50,392 bases of DNA, taken from assembly GCA_028823885.1 (NCBI GenBank), contig JAPPFK010000056.1, positions 1 through 50,392 on the forward strand. The letters run 5' to 3'. Below, piece by piece: positions 8,750-16,839 of this stretch. How positions within the stretch are numbered: position 1 is the stretch's first letter; each line of letters opens with the position of its first letter. This stretch comes from Rhodospirillales bacterium. Lineage in GTDB: Bacteria > Pseudomonadota > Alphaproteobacteria > Rhodospirillales > UBA2165. The position numbers were made by a program, and so were the translations under genes. The notes under the pieces are model-generated. The model was not told where the DNA came from and ran no database searches. It saw only the letters and a program-made list of their open reading frames with translations.

Positions 8750-9060
8750 GCGGCGGGCCCGGCCATGACGATTTGGCGGTGCGCCATGTCAAATCCGTCA
8801 TGCCCCGCCCCACCGAACCGGCTTTGGGCGGGGCATCCAGGAAACAGGAATTTCACCACAGAGGCACAGAGTTCACTGAGGAGGAATGATTAACTCCTCA
8901 CTGTCTCACCGTCTCTGTGGTTCAAGAAGCCGTCATGCCCGTGCTCGACACGGGCATCCACGAAATTCACCACCGAGGACACAGAGTATCCATACTCGAA
9001 TCCGCTCCGTGATCTCTGTGTGCTCTGTGGTAATTTTGCACCCTCTCCCCCTGAAGAGCG
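8750..9060. repeat. Cluster of dispersed palindromic repeats (R1 and R2) in an 816-bp gene-free stretch
   Basis: Between 8630 and 9445 I see no convincing gene. Two R1 palindromes lie at about 8852-8932 and 8965-9037, each starting TTCACCAC(A/C)GAGG and ending in CTCTGTGG. The ends are complementary, CCACAGAG...CTCTGTGG. R2 units (GTCATGCCC...GGGCATCCA) lie at about 8799-8841 and 8932-8960. The R1 element recurs at 48949-49030, and R2 at 34742-34955 and 49036-49120. The downstream part, 9180-9220, has three close copies of CATAAATG or a near variant. None of the short frames here resembles a protein. Confidence 0.75.
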
Positions 9061-9445
9061 TGAGGGACTGGCATCGGGCGGCCGATCGCACACATTGGTA
9101 GGGGAGCGTCGTCCGCGGGTGCCGCCGCAGGGGTTCCCGCGCACCGGAAAGCGCCCAAAAAGCGCAAAATTGGAATTTAACCAAGTCATCAAATGTCCAT
9201 AAATGACCATAAATGCCTATTGCAGCCAACGCGATCGGGCCTGATTCGCCATTTTCGTTGGAAATATATTCCAATTCCGGTAATGACGGCTTGCGGTCTT
9301 ATCGCCCCTCCAACCCGCCGGATTCATGGCCGGTTTCAGGGCTGGATTCAGGGGGTGCCGTGGAATAGAAGAGAGCGGCCCGGCGGCGGGACGGGCCTAG
9401 GCCCGCAACGGCGCCGCGGCGCGTTTCGTATCCGGGGAAGCTGCC

Positions 9446-11296
9446 ATGCCTAAATCCAATGCCGTCCTGATCGACCGCCATCCTGGGCGCTCGGCGCAAT
9501 CCATCGGTCTCGCCAACGAGCTCGGCACGGACCCCTCCCTGATTCACGAACCCTCGGTCGGCGTCGTCGGGACCAAGGGCGACAGCCAGTGCTACATCGG
9601 CGTCGAGCCCAAGGTCCGGGCGATCCACGACCGCCTGCTCGGCCGGATCGGCGGCGGCGAGGGCGAATTGAAGTACCGGCTCGTCCAGCCCGAATTCACC
9701 ATCGCCACCTCCGACGGCATCCGCAACGGCACGGCCGAGATGCGCTATTCGCTGATCGGCCGCGAGGTCACCAACGATTCCCTCTGCGAGCATTTGGAGG
9801 CCACCGGGCTTGCCGGAACCATCGCCGTGGTCGCCTGCGACAAGCCGCCGGTCGGCGCGCTCGCCGCCATCCTCGAGCACAACGAGCCGGCGATCATCAT
9901 GTCCGACGGCACCATCCGGCCCGGCAAGGATCCGCAAACCGGCGAGCCCCTCGACATCGTCAGCGCCTACCAGGCCGCCGGGCATCCGGACCCCGAATAC
10001 CGGCACCAGATCGCGTGCCACGCCTGCCCCGGCATCGGCAGCTGCGGCGGCATGTTCACCTACAACACCATGCAGACCTTCATCGGGGTCGTCGGGCTGC
10101 AGCCCCTGCACATGGTCGCCCCGGCCTCGGACGATCCGCGCCGCCTGGAGGAATTTCCGGCCGAGCTGGTCGAGCACCTGGCGAACATGATGGCGGCCGG
10201 GCTGCGCCCCCGGGACATCGTCAAGCGCGACTCGATCCGCAACGCGGTCATCGTCGCCATGGCCGTCGGCGGCTCGACCAACGCGGTGCTGCATACCCCC
10301 GAAATCGCCCGCGCCGCCGGCTACGGAGACTTCTGGCGAGACGTGATGACGCCGGACGAGTTCAATACCCTGTCCCGCGACGTGGTGCCGGTGCTGACCA
10401 ACGCCCGGCCCTACGGCGCCTATTCCATGCTCGACATCGACCGGGTCGGCGGGGTTCAGGTGATCGTCCGCGAACTGCTCGACGCCGGCCTGCTGAACGG
10501 CGAGATGATGACCTGCACCGGACGGACGCTGGCCGAACAGATCAACCATCTGGACCCGCCGGCGCCCGACGGCGAGGTGATCTTTCCGGTGAGCGGCCCG
10601 TTCAAGCCGACGGGCGGCCTCCGGATGCTGGGCGGCAACCTGTCGCCGGACTATTCCGCCATCCTCAAGCTCGCCGGGGTCGAGGGCGGCCTCGAGGACA
10701 ATCTGTTCCGCGGCCGGGCCCGGGTGTTCGAGGGCGAAGCCGGCCTGCTGAAGGCGCTCGACGAGGCGCCGGACAGCTTCGAGAACAACGACATGGTCGT
10801 CGTGCGCTACGAGGGCCCGAGCGGCGCGCCGGGAATGCCGGAAATGCTCGACCCGACATCGCGGATCACCGCGCTCTGCCGCGAGCGCGGCATCGTCGTC
10901 GCGCTGATGACCGACGCCCGGTTCTCCGGCGGATCGGTGGGACTGGTCGTCGGCCATGTGGGGCCCGAGGCGGCCATCGGCGGACCCATCGCGCTGATCG
11001 AGGACGGCGACGAGATCGTCGTCGATCTCGACCGCAACGAGATCAACTGCCCGGCGCTCGACGACGCCCCCACCCTGGAGGCGCGCAAGGCCGCCTGGGA
11101 CGAGGCCGCCGCCGGCAACGGCGGCGTGCATCCCAACTGCGGCGTCGCCGATACCCGGCTGCTGCACCGGGCGCGGCACTCGGCGGTGCCGGCGACCCGG
11201 GGCGGCGGGCTTCACCCCGGCCGCGAAATCTGGGTCCGGGATCCGCGCCCCGCCGAGCCGTCCGGCTTCGCGGTGCGAAACAAGCACCGGGGGTAG
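9446..11296 (+). CDS. IlvD/Edd family dehydratase
   Basis: A 616-residue iron-sulfur dehydratase. Family motifs include TSDGIRNGTAEMRYSLIGRE (residues 88-107) and VVACDKPPVGAL with Cys131. CxxCPGIGSCGGMFTYNTM carries Cys191/194/200, and VGGSTNAVLH and the DARFSGGSVGLVVGHV C-terminal signature follow. Cys49 may be the third cluster ligand. Members dehydrate 2,3-dihydroxy acids (branched-chain amino acid synthesis) or aldonic acids. It diverges from housekeeping IlvD in the N-terminus and in the HACPGIGSC insertion, and stands alone, so a sugar-acid or specialised hydroxy-acid substrate is more likely than isoleucine/valine synthesis. The ATG follows GGGGAAGCTGCC. Confidence 0.9.
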   Translation: MPKSNAVLIDRHPGRSAQSIGLANELGTDPSLIHEPSVGVVGTKGDSQCYIGVEPKVRAIHDRLLGRIGGGEGELKYRLVQPEFTIATSDGIRNGTAEMRYSLIGREVTNDSLCEHLEATGLAGTIAVVACDKPPVGALAAILEHNEPAIIMSDGTIRPGKDPQTGEPLDIVSAYQAAGHPDPEYRHQIACHACPGIGSCGGMFTYNTMQTFIGVVGLQPLHMVAPASDDPRRLEEFPAELVEHLANMMAAGLRPRDIVKRDSIRNAVIVAMAVGGSTNAVLHTPEIARAAGYGDFWRDVMTPDEFNTLSRDVVPVLTNARPYGAYSMLDIDRVGGVQVIVRELLDAGLLNGEMMTCTGRTLAEQINHLDPPAPDGEVIFPVSGPFKPTGGLRMLGGNLSPDYSAILKLAGVEGGLEDNLFRGRARVFEGEAGLLKALDEAPDSFENNDMVVVRYEGPSGAPGMPEMLDPTSRITALCRERGIVVALMTDARFSGGSVGLVVGHVGPEAAIGGPIALIEDGDEIVVDLDRNEINCPALDDAPTLEARKAAWDEAAAGNGGVHPNCGVADTRLLHRARHSAVPATRGGGLHPGREIWVRDPRPAEPSGFAVRNKHRG

Positions 11297-11565
11297 GCGT
11301 GGGAATAATCCACACCCCCCCACCCTCGACGCCCGGCCGGGCCGACCAGAAGCAAAACAAACCATAAACACTGTTACCCATGTAACCGGTCTATAGTGTC
11401 ACCCATCTATCCGGTTGCTCACATTTGGCCGCGTCCAGTCACATCAGGTTTTCTAAACTATCCGGTTAGAAACAATCGCTTATCGCGCTTTCCATATTCG
11501 GATAATTTGACGGGAGATGGATTAGTAAAATTTAATTCCCAGAGGAACCGCCCAAAGGAGCCGCC
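11297..11565. promoter_or_regulatory. Upstream region of sulfatase-like gene with repeated CTATCCGGTT
   Basis: This 269-bp gap contains the 10-mer CTATCCGGTT twice, at 11407-11416 and 11458-11467, 51 bp apart. A related TAACCGGTCTATAG lies at about 11381-11394. The base composition is AT-richer than the flanking genes. It may be an operator for the downstream alkylsulfatase-type gene. Binding is not established; only the repetition is observed. Confidence 0.4.
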
Positions 11566-13266
11566 ATGTCCCGCCCCCGGATCGAGCCCTCGGTGCATCC
11601 CGAGCTTGCAGCGCAGATGGCGCTGTATCAGCAGCCGAAAATTCTGACCACCCGCGGCAACATCCACACGGCCTACTGCTACACCGGCTCCAACTGCACC
11701 ATGATCGAGGGGACCGACGGCGTCATCCTCGTCGATACCCTGAGCGGCGAGTTGCCGGGCGACGAGGCGGCGGCCGCGTTCAGGGAAATCACCGACAAGC
11801 CCATCAAGGCGGTGATCCTGACCCACAATCACGGCGATCACGTCAGCGGCATCTTCAGTTTCGTGGCCGAAGAGGACATCCGCAGCGGCAAGGTGGACCT
11901 CATCGCCCACGAGGAGCTGACCGGGGCCATGCTGCGGGACTGGGGCCTGCTTGCCCCCATCCGGACGCGGCGCGGGCCGTTTCAGTTCGGCGCCCATCTC
12001 GATTACGGCGAAACCGGCGGCTACGGCAGCGCCATCGGCGCCCCGCCCCGCCGCGGCAAATCCGGGTTCATCGAGCCGACCACCACATTCAGCGACCGGT
12101 TCGACCTGGATCTCGCCGGGATCAGGCTGCAGGTCATTCATGTGCCGAGCGAAACCGATGATCAATGCGTCGTCTGGCTGCCGGAGGAAAAGGTGCTGAT
12201 CTCGGCGGATGCCGTTCAGGGTATGACGTTCCCCAACGTCTACGCCTTGCGGGGCACCCAGTTCCGCAACCCGATGATCTGGGCCAAGGGACTGGACACG
12301 CTGCGCGCCCTCAAGGCCGAGACGCTGATTCCGCACCATGGACCGACCGTCGAGGGCGCGGAAAACGTCGAAGACGTGCTCACCGCCTACCGGGACGCCA
12401 TTCAATATCTCCACGACCAGTGCGTCCGGTGGATAAACCAGGGCTGCACCTGGGACGAACTCGCCGACAAGGTCGCCATGCCGGACCACCTGAAATCGCA
12501 CCCCTGGCTCGGCGAATTCTACGGCAGCTACAAGCACTCGGTGCGCAGCGTCTACGCCGGCTATGTGGGCTGGTTTCAGGGCGACGCGGTGGAACTCGAC
12601 CCGCACCCGTGGCGGGAACGGGCGGCGCGCTACGTCCAGGCCATGGGCGGGCGGGACAGCGTCATCGCGCAGGCGGCCGAGGCCCTGGACGCGGAAGATT
12701 ACCGCTGGGCGGCGGACATTTTGACCTGGCTGGTCCGGAGCGACCTCGAAGACACGGAGGCGCGCGAACTGAAGGCGGAAGCGCTCCGCGGCTGGGCCTA
12801 CCAGCAGAAGAACTCCACCTGGCGCAACTGGGGCCTGTGCCAAGCCATCGAGCTCGAGGACAAGCTGGGCGAACAGAAGGGCGGACACGCCATCCAGTCC
12901 AACCAGGCCCGCAATTATCCGACCGGCGGCCTGCTGGAGATGATGTGCTGCAAACTGAGGGCCGAAGACGCGCTCGACACCCACCTGACCTTGGGTTTCG
13001 TCTCGTCGGACACCGGCGAGGCGTGCGGCCTGGAAATCCGGCGCGGCGTCTGCCAGTTCCACGACCAGTTGCCCGACGAGCGCGATGCGACGCTGACCTT
13101 CGAGCGGGCGTTCCTCAGCGATTGGGCCGGCGGATCGGTAAGCTTCGAAGACGGCATCGGGACGGGAGACGTATCCCTCGACGGCGAACCGGGCGACGTC
13201 ACGGCGTTCTTCTCGAAATTCGAGACCGCGGAGACCATAGGCCAATTCGGGATGTCGGTCCGGTAG
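11566..13266 (+). CDS. Alkylsulfatase-type metallo-beta-lactamase fold hydrolase (SdsA/BDS1-like)
   Basis: A 566-residue protein. The N-terminal metallo-beta-lactamase domain has the zinc motif T-H-N-H-G-D-H-V-S-G (His87, His89, Asp91, His92). The next ligand region is LIAHEEL, followed by ISADAVQGMTFPNVYAL and IPHHGP. A helical alkylsulfatase dimerisation domain follows (about 370-460, with YRWAADILTWLVRSD), then a C-terminal SCP2-like domain. This three-domain order is that of type III linear alkylsulfatases, which hydrolyse sulfate esters such as dodecyl sulfate. It lacks an obvious signal peptide. AAAGGAG precedes the ATG. The AhpD-like selenoprotein candidate follows after 131 bp on the same strand. 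Exact ester substrate unknown. Confidence 0.88.
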   Translation: MSRPRIEPSVHPELAAQMALYQQPKILTTRGNIHTAYCYTGSNCTMIEGTDGVILVDTLSGELPGDEAAAAFREITDKPIKAVILTHNHGDHVSGIFSFVAEEDIRSGKVDLIAHEELTGAMLRDWGLLAPIRTRRGPFQFGAHLDYGETGGYGSAIGAPPRRGKSGFIEPTTTFSDRFDLDLAGIRLQVIHVPSETDDQCVVWLPEEKVLISADAVQGMTFPNVYALRGTQFRNPMIWAKGLDTLRALKAETLIPHHGPTVEGAENVEDVLTAYRDAIQYLHDQCVRWINQGCTWDELADKVAMPDHLKSHPWLGEFYGSYKHSVRSVYAGYVGWFQGDAVELDPHPWRERAARYVQAMGGRDSVIAQAAEALDAEDYRWAADILTWLVRSDLEDTEARELKAEALRGWAYQQKNSTWRNWGLCQAIELEDKLGEQKGGHAIQSNQARNYPTGGLLEMMCCKLRAEDALDTHLTLGFVSSDTGEACGLEIRRGVCQFHDQLPDERDATLTFERAFLSDWAGGSVSFEDGIGTGDVSLDGEPGDVTAFFSKFETAETIGQFGMSVR

Positions 13267-13397
13267 AGGGCCCCGGCATGAATAGCCTTCCACAGGGTGG
13301 ACATTCGAAAATTTTGGGTGGCGTGACGGGCACCGGGCCCCATGCTGAGCGGCGAATCCGGCGTCAAGGCGGGCAGTTTTAGGGGAGAGCTTCGAAA

Positions 13398-14504
13398 ATG
13401 ACACTCTACGCAGATTCCGAATATCCGGTGCGGGCCGAGATCGACGAGGCTCACGCGGCACAGTTGGATCACCTCGCCGATCCCGGCACCTGGGGAGGCG
13501 CCGCCCAGCGCCTCGCGGTCGCGCGCGAAGTCCGCGAGGCCTGCTACGAGGCGGGCGTTCAGGAAAAACATGACGGCGCCGGACCGGAGAGCGATGTCGA
13601 GTTGCCCGGCGCCGCCCGCGAAATGATCCGGCATCTCGCGGTCTCGCCGCAGGATTTCGATCAACAGGCCTACGAGAGCGCCAGGTCAGGCGGCTTGAGC
13701 GACGAGGAGTATGTCGAAATCGTCGGCATCGTTTCGCGGCTGACCTGCATGGATGTCTTCGCCCGCGGCATCGGCGTGCCGCTCCGCCCCCTGCCCGCCG
13801 CGCGGGAGGGCAAGGCCTCGGGCGCGCGGCCCGGCGTCGCGAAGAAGGAGCTGGCCTGGGTGCCGACGGTGCCCAACCTCCCGGAAGGCGGCGAGGAGGC
13901 CAAGGCCATCTTCGGCGAGGGCTATCGGCCTTACATCCTGCGCTCCGTCAGCCTGGTGCCGGACGAGTTCCGTCAGGCGGTGGAACTGGAAGAGGCGCAA
14001 TACCTGCCGATGAAAAATATCATGATCAAGGACTACCAGCACCATGAAGGGTTCAGCCGGTCCCAGGTGGAGCTTATCGCGGGCCGGGTTTCCGCCGTCA
14101 ACGGGTGCTTTTACTGAACCGCCGGCCATGCCTGGTTCCTCCGTGAGAGTGGACGCGAAACCGGTCTCGACATCAACCTGCAGGCCCTGATCGACCCGTC
14201 GCAGGACAGCGGGATTCCAGGCGGCAAGGAGCTTCTGGCCTTCGCCGATGCGGCGATTGGACCGGACCGGCCGGCGCTGGATCAGGCCCGCGCCGACGTC
14301 GCCGAGACCCTGGGCCCGAAGGCGGTCTCGGCCGCCTCCGCCATCGCCGCGACATTCACCAAGAACGACCGGTTGGCGAACGGCACCGGCATTCCGTCCG
14401 AGCTTCCCATGTTGAGGAATTCCAAGGACATCCGGGCCGAGCTTGGGATCAACGACTTCCGGACGGCGGTCTACAGCCGCACCCACTATCCGGATGAGAT
14501 GTAA
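13398..14504 (+). CDS. AhpD-like / carboxymuconolactone decarboxylase-fold selenoprotein candidate (in-frame UGA = Sec240)
   Basis: The frame from ATG 13398 reaches TGA at 14115-14117 and continues open in the same frame for 128 more codons to TAA at 14502-14504, giving 368 residues. The text around the UGA is AVNGCFY-U-TAGHAWFL. In AhpD-fold proteins this is the redox CxxC followed by a conserved His, so the UGA falls exactly on the second cysteine (C237, Sec240, H244). The sequence after UGA stays protein-like (KELLAFADAAIG, PSELPMLRNSKDIR) with normal high-GC codon use. A hairpin with loop CGUGA lies about 21-34 nt downstream. AhpD-like selenoproteins are known from marine metagenomes. Likely role: selenol-dependent peroxidase or disulfide reductase. 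If Sec is not decoded, the product would be a truncated 239-residue protein without its active site. The next gene (GST) begins 12 bp downstream. Confidence 0.87.
14115..14152 (+). promoter_or_regulatory. Candidate UGA-Sec codon and bacterial SECIS hairpin (AhpD-like gene)
   Basis: UGA is at 14115-14117. Downstream, CCUC (14138-14141) can pair with GAG-U-G (14147-14151, one bulged U), leaving apical loop CGUGA at 14142-14146. The loop starts 25 nt after the UGA and has a G in its second position. These fit the usual loose rules for bacterial SECIS elements. The stem is short, so folding needs testing. Confidence 0.5.
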
Positions 14505-14516
14505 GGGGGAAGCAAA

Positions 14517-15329
14517 ATGGTCTTCATCACGCCGACCAACACATCGGTTCTCGAGTTCGAGGGTCTTCACCTCTATCACACCAACCGCTCGAACTGCTCG
14601 GCGCGGGTGCGGCTGCTGATGGAGGAGAAGGAACTGCCCTGGACCAGCCACCACATCGATCTCGGCAAGAAGGAAAACATCTCGGAGGAATATTTCGGGA
14701 TCAACCCGAAAGGCGTGGTCCCGGCCCTGGTGGATGACGGCACGGTCGTCACCGAGTCCAACGACATCCTGCTCTATCTCGAGGACAAGTTTCCCGATCC
14801 CGGATTCCGGGATGTCACCGCCGGCCGCCAGGCCGAAATCGACCGCTGGCTCAAGCTGTCCGGCGATCTGCACCTGCCGGCGATCAAGACCTATCAATAT
14901 TACAAGATAAACGCGGCGCTGCTGCCGAAGACCGACGAAGAACAGGCGCTGTACGACAAGCTGCAAACCGATCCCGATCTCACGGCGTTCCATGCCAAGC
15001 ACAGCCACGGCAGGAGCTTTACCGAAGAGGATGCGAATACGGCAATCGGCCTGCTCAACGAGACCTTCGCCGAGATCGAGGAGGCGATTGCGGACGGCGG
15101 CTGGATGGTCGGCGACGCCTACACGCTGGCGGACATCTCCTGGTCGCCCACCTACACGACCCTCTTGGCCGGCAGCTTCGATTTCGGTCCGTATCCGAAT
15201 GTCCGGGACTGGTACGAGCGCATCCTGCAGCGCCCGCAATTCCAGACGGCGGTCATCGAATGGCGCAAAAAGGCGACCTACGCGGCAGGCAGCGATCCGA
15301 CCATTCCGGGCAACGCCAAGACCGCGTGA
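14517..15329 (+). CDS. Glutathione S-transferase family protein
   Basis: A 270-residue GST. The thioredoxin-like N-domain reads LHLYHTNRSNCSARVRLLMEEKEL, then GVVPALVDDGTVVTESNDILLYLED near residues 65-90, the GSH-binding Pro and ES motif. The all-helical C-domain carries GWMVGDAYTLADISWSPTYT near 200, the usual N-capping motif. A glutathione conjugation, dehalogenation or isomerase role is typical; N-terminal Ser/Cys (SNCS) could supply the catalytic residue. AGGGGGAAGCAAA lies before the ATG. It begins 12 bp after the AhpD-like stop, so both should share an mRNA, coupling a glutathione enzyme to a selenol/thiol protein. A GC palindrome at 15340-15353 follows the gene. Confidence 0.92.
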   Translation: MVFITPTNTSVLEFEGLHLYHTNRSNCSARVRLLMEEKELPWTSHHIDLGKKENISEEYFGINPKGVVPALVDDGTVVTESNDILLYLEDKFPDPGFRDVTAGRQAEIDRWLKLSGDLHLPAIKTYQYYKINAALLPKTDEEQALYDKLQTDPDLTAFHAKHSHGRSFTEEDANTAIGLLNETFAEIEEAIADGGWMVGDAYTLADISWSPTYTTLLAGSFDFGPYPNVRDWYERILQRPQFQTAVIEWRKKATYAAGSDPTIPGNAKTA

Positions 15330-15499
15330 TTTCCAAATCGGCGGGCGCCCGCCGGCCGGCAGAATTCCGGTGAATTGTCGGCGGTAATCACGTACCATTG
15401 AATTAGGCCGCAAAAGAGCCGTTGTCTCACGGGCAGCGGGCGAAGCAACGATTCAAAACGGCCAACGGGTTGCAAACCGGCTACCAAGGGAGGAATCCA

Positions 15500-16582
15500 A
15501 TGATTTCCGGCACGGTATTGATCAGAAGCACCATTTTGGCCGCGGCAGCCGCCGCGGTGTGGGCGCTGCCCGCACAGGCCCAGTTCTACAGCGGGAAGAC
15601 GGTTGACGTCATCGTCCCGGCCGGGGCGGGCGGCGGTCTCACCCGGTCGGCGCGGACATTCACCAATTTCATGAAGAACCACATCGCCGGCAAACCGGAC
15701 ATGGTGATCCGGAATATCCCGGGAGGCACCAAGGGCCACAATTTCATGGCCGAGAAGGCGAAACCGGACGGCTTAACCATCATGTGGGGCCCGCTTTTTT
15801 TCGCCACTGTAATGGCGGGCGGTCCCGGCGTCCGCTATGACCCGTCCAAGTTCGAGATCATCGGCACCGGCAACAGTTCCTTTGTCACCATCATCCGGGC
15901 GGACACCCCGCCGGGCATGAAGGCCGTCAGCGATCTGACCAAGGCGAGTAACGTGGTCACCGGCGGGATTCGGCCCGGCGGTCTTTTGGACATGCTCCAC
16001 CAGCTGTCTTTTGACGCCCTCGGCGTGACCTACCGTCACGTCACGGGCTTCCGGGGGCAGCCGAAAATGAACGCTGCCATCCGTTCGAAGGAAATTCAGG
16101 CCCTGACGACGGGCCATCCCGGTTATCATGCTTTTTACCGGGAGACTCTCTTGAAGGACGGGACGGCGCTGCCGCTCTACTACCACTCACCGTTCGATCC
16201 CAAAACCGGCGAACCAATCCGCCTGCCCGGCCGGTACCCGGCGAACATCAAGCACTTCGTCGATGCCTACAAGGACATCAAGGGCGGCTCGCCGTCAGGT
16301 ACGGCATGGGAAGCCTATAAGTGGCTCGCCAGCTACGAAACCTGGCCCTATTTCATTGTCGCGCCGGAGGGCACGCCGAAGGCGGCCGTCGATGCGCTCC
16401 GTGCGGCCCATGCCAAGGTGCCCAATGATCCGGGGTTCAAGGAGAGTTGGACTAAGCAATTCCGCGACATCCCGATCTTCCGCACCGGGGAAGCGGCGGC
16501 GGTGGTCATCGATACCCATAAGAAAATCTCGCCCGCGGCCCTGGCGTTCCTCAAGAAGACCGTCGCGCCCGGCAAGAAATAA
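15500..16582 (+). CDS. Tripartite tricarboxylate transporter (Bug/TctC) substrate-binding protein
   Basis: A 360-residue periplasmic protein with signal peptide ending ...LPAQAQF. Bug-family features follow: KTVDVIVPAGAGGGLTRSARTF at the N-terminus, VIRNIPGGTKGHNFMAEKAKPDGLTIMWG near residue 80, and the C-terminal VAPEGTPKAAVDALRAAHAK. Bug proteins deliver carboxylates or related anions to TctAB membrane components. TctA and TctB are absent here, which is common for this expanded family. ATG 15500 is chosen for its AGGGAGGAATCCA site and signal peptide; an earlier in-frame start would add a non-signal extension. It is monocistronic, bounded by a hairpin at 16601-16630. Confidence 0.92.
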   Translation: MISGTVLIRSTILAAAAAAVWALPAQAQFYSGKTVDVIVPAGAGGGLTRSARTFTNFMKNHIAGKPDMVIRNIPGGTKGHNFMAEKAKPDGLTIMWGPLFFATVMAGGPGVRYDPSKFEIIGTGNSSFVTIIRADTPPGMKAVSDLTKASNVVTGGIRPGGLLDMLHQLSFDALGVTYRHVTGFRGQPKMNAAIRSKEIQALTTGHPGYHAFYRETLLKDGTALPLYYHSPFDPKTGEPIRLPGRYPANIKHFVDAYKDIKGGSPSGTAWEAYKWLASYETWPYFIVAPEGTPKAAVDALRAAHAKVPNDPGFKESWTKQFRDIPIFRTGEAAAVVIDTHKKISPAALAFLKKTVAPGKK

Positions 16583-16600
16583 ACCGGCCGAAAGTGAACA

Positions 16601-16630
16601 CCGGGCGGTAGTTTCATAACTGCCGCCCGG
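16601..16630 (+). terminator. Hairpin terminator after Bug-family gene
   Basis: CCGGGCGG-T-AGTT pairs with AACT-G-CCGCCCGG around a four-base TCAT loop, starting 19 bp after the stop codon. No U-run follows, so it is either intrinsic-like or a stabilising hairpin. Confidence 0.6.
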
Positions 16631-16644
16631 GCGGCGGCGGGGCC

Positions 16645-16742
16645 GCACCCCCTCACCCAGCTTCGGCTAAGGCTCGCAAGCTCGCCAAGCCTCCACAACC
16701 CTCTCCCCCTCGAAGGGGGAGAGGGTTAGGGTGAGGGGGTTG
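16645..16742. repeat. Dispersed repeat R3, internal copy
   Basis: CCCTCACCCAGCTTCGGCTAAGG is followed by GCAAGCTCGCCAAGCCTCC and then CCCTCTCCCCCTCGAAGGGGGAGAGGG, itself a palindrome. The same elements in inverse order make up the two contig ends. The rest of the gap to 16839 shows no gene. Confidence 0.75.
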
Positions 16743-16839
16743 CGCAAACGGCTTCCAAAACGCCGGATACGCTTCCCAATAGAATCGTCACGCTCTGGAT
16801 ATTCGAGATGTCGAGGACTGGGCAACAATAGGTTCAACC

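Noticed and set aside
8852-9037. R1 palindromes as a CRISPR array
   Set aside because: Only two units, no regular spacers and no cas genes; they are inverted-repeat elements.
9299-11371. 690-codon open frame opposite the IlvD/Edd gene
   Set aside because: Antisense shadow typical of GC-rich DNA; composition rich in Arg, Gly and Asp, without family motifs.
13398-14504. Treat the UGA as an ordinary stop or frameshift pseudogene
   Set aside because: The same frame continues with family sequence and without another interruption, and the UGA falls at the CxxC redox position. The second case at 27727 makes chance unlikely. A read error remains possible.
15340-15353. GGCGGGCGCCCGCC palindrome as an operator
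   Set aside because: It lies directly after the GST gene and is a plain GC palindrome; a 3' hairpin is more likely.
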